DNA from: Pseudomonadota bacterium
Lineage (GTDB): Bacteria > Pseudomonadota > Alphaproteobacteria > Acetobacterales > Acetobacteraceae
Assembly: GCA_021808205.1 (NCBI GenBank)
Contig: JAKBCD010000092.1
Coordinates: forward strand, 1-6,964
Length of the DNA: 6,964 nt
Direction of reading: 5' to 3'
Numbering within the stretch: position 1 is the first letter of the stretch; each line of letters opens with the position of its first letter. Below the pieces are notes generated by a model. That model saw only the letters and a program-made list of their open reading frames with translations, was not told the origin of the DNA and ran no database searches. Below are positions 6,024-6,964 of the stretch, piece by piece. The translations under genes were made by a program, and so were the position numbers.

Positions 6024-6964
6024 TCAAGTTGCGGCGTTTGAAACCCGTGCCTGCGGTATCTCCTGCAACTCACTTGTCGTGAGCGTTATGGAGAAAACGG
6101 TGCCGCCGGGGCCGGTACGGTCCAGCACCAGGTCGCCGCCATGGGCGCGCATCAGGTCTCGCGCGATGGCCAGGCCAAGCCCGGTGCCGCCGCTACGGAC
6201 AGAACCAGAAAAGGGTTTGAACAGATTGACCTTGGCGCGCTCGGGCAGTCCCGGCCCGTTATCGGTCACTTTCAGCATGGTGTGGCCGTTATGGCCTTGC
6301 GCGCTCAGGCTGATCAAGGTGGCGCCCGCCTCCGCGGCATTGCGGATGAGATTGGCGAAGACACGGTAGATATGGCCGCGGTCCAACGGCAGCTCCAGCT
6401 CCCCAGGTATCATGTTCTCTATGGTCCAGGCGGCGCCCTCGGGCGCCAGCGTGTCGGCAACCTCGTCGATCAACGCGCGCAGGCGCACCGGTGCGCGATT
6501 GACAGACATCCGACCCTCACGGGCGAATTCCACGGTGCTGGAAACAAGCTCCACCGCGCGCTCGACCGAGGGGATAAGCGCATTGGCGGCTCGTTTCACC
6601 ATCGGGTCTTCCACATCCTGGAGGCGGTCTGCGACCAGCAAGACAGAGGAGAGAATGTTGCGCAGATCATGGGCGATTTTCGCGACTGCGGTGCCCACCG
6701 CAGCCAGCCTGGCGTTCCGCCAGAGGGCCGCGCGCAGTTCCTCCTGCATGTATTTCAGCTCGCACGCCGCGCTGGATATGTCGTCCTTCGGCCTGGCCGC
6801 TAATAAGTCGAGGCCACTCGTGTCGGCCTCTTCCGGGGTCTCGCGGAAGCGGATGATCGCGGCGGTAAGGATTTCCATCGGCCGCACCAGCAGCCAGTTG
6901 AGCATCGCGTAGACCAACAGGCCGGACGAGAGCGAGATGATGATGATTATCCTAAGGGCCCGCC
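6024..6964 (-). CDS. Membrane sensor histidine kinase (5' partial)
   Basis: Sensor of a two-component system that autophosphorylates on His and passes phosphate to a response regulator not seen here. About 312 residues are visible and the frame is open to the window edge. The hydrophobic run ALRIIIIISLSSGLLVYAML (encoded before and across 6917) is a membrane helix, so the TTG at 6917 is not the start and the sensing part lies outside. It is followed by a HAMP-like linker (VRPMEILTAAI), a helical stretch (ELKYMQEELRAAL), the H-box AKIAHDLRNILSSV (phospho-acceptor His codon 6669-6671), the N-box VFANLIRNAAEAG, the G1 box VTDNGPGLP, an F-box (LFKPFSG) and the G2 box GGTGLGLAIA. All ATP-binding motifs look intact, so it should be active. 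The signal sensed is unknown. The 155-base gap and the promoter beyond it suggest it is not co-transcribed with the cys genes. Confidence 0.93.
   Translation of the reverse strand, partial: RALRIIIIISLSSGLLVYAMLNWLLVRPMEILTAAIIRFRETPEEADTSGLDLLAARPKDDISSAACELKYMQEELRAALWRNARLAAVGTAVAKIAHDLRNILSSVLLVADRLQDVEDPMVKRAANALIPSVERAVELVSSTVEFAREGRMSVNRAPVRLRALIDEVADTLAPEGAAWTIENMIPGELELPLDRGHIYRVFANLIRNAAEAGATLISLSAQGHNGHTMLKVTDNGPGLPERAKVNLFKPFSGSVRSGGTGLGLAIARDLMRAHGGDLVLDRTGPGGTVFSITLTTSELQEIPQARVSNAAT

Noticed and set aside
6915..6917. TTG at 6917 as the kinase start
   Set aside because: It falls inside a hydrophobic membrane helix whose coding frame continues to the window edge.

Overview
The window looks like chromosomal DNA from a high-GC alphaproteobacterium, plausibly of the Acetobacteraceae/Rhodospirillales type. 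This rests on the look of the type II citrate synthase, the iron-sulfur (CC...CxxC) form of the assimilatory sulfate reductase, the alphaproteobacterial-style HDLRN sensor kinase and the AGAGC/GCTCT-bracketed interspersed dyads. The genus cannot be fixed from the sequence alone.

Layout. Positions 1-2518 (+) hold most of a large autotransporter gene, entering already inside its signal peptide. It has a glycine/asparagine-rich beta-helix passenger with about 11 repeats of 20-24 residues and a C-terminal outer-membrane beta-barrel ending in Phe. The gene is split by a one-base frame shift at a run of eight C (1646-1653). Positions 2519-2943 are a non-coding convergent gap full of dyads, ending in a textbook intrinsic terminator that serves the gene coming from the other side. 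Positions 2944-4257 (-) are gltA, citrate synthase. Positions 4258-4520 are non-coding and include another AGAGC-bracketed element. Positions 4521-5234 (-) are a cysH-type APS/PAPS reductase, and 5293-5868 (-) a short precorrin-2 dehydrogenase/siroheme synthase (CysG N-terminal half). These two probably form an operon driven by a good sigma70-like promoter at 5925-5952. Positions 6024-6964 (-) are the C-terminal part of a membrane sensor histidine kinase (membrane helix, linker/HAMP, HisKA, HATPase) whose 5' end lies outside the window.

How the parts relate. The cysG-like gene makes sirohydrochlorin for siroheme, the cofactor of sulfite reductase, and cysH makes the sulfite. They act in the same assimilatory sulfate pathway, although the sulfite reductase gene is not in this window. 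gltA is central metabolism and is probably transcribed separately. The autotransporter and the kinase are unrelated neighbours cut by the window edges.

The main points of interest are the C8 frame break between passenger and barrel, which could be phase variation, decay or a base-calling error, and a family of short AGAGC...GCTCT dyad elements. Two of those elements share an 18/19-base match and sit just behind two different stop codons. I see no wholly new multi-gene system here.
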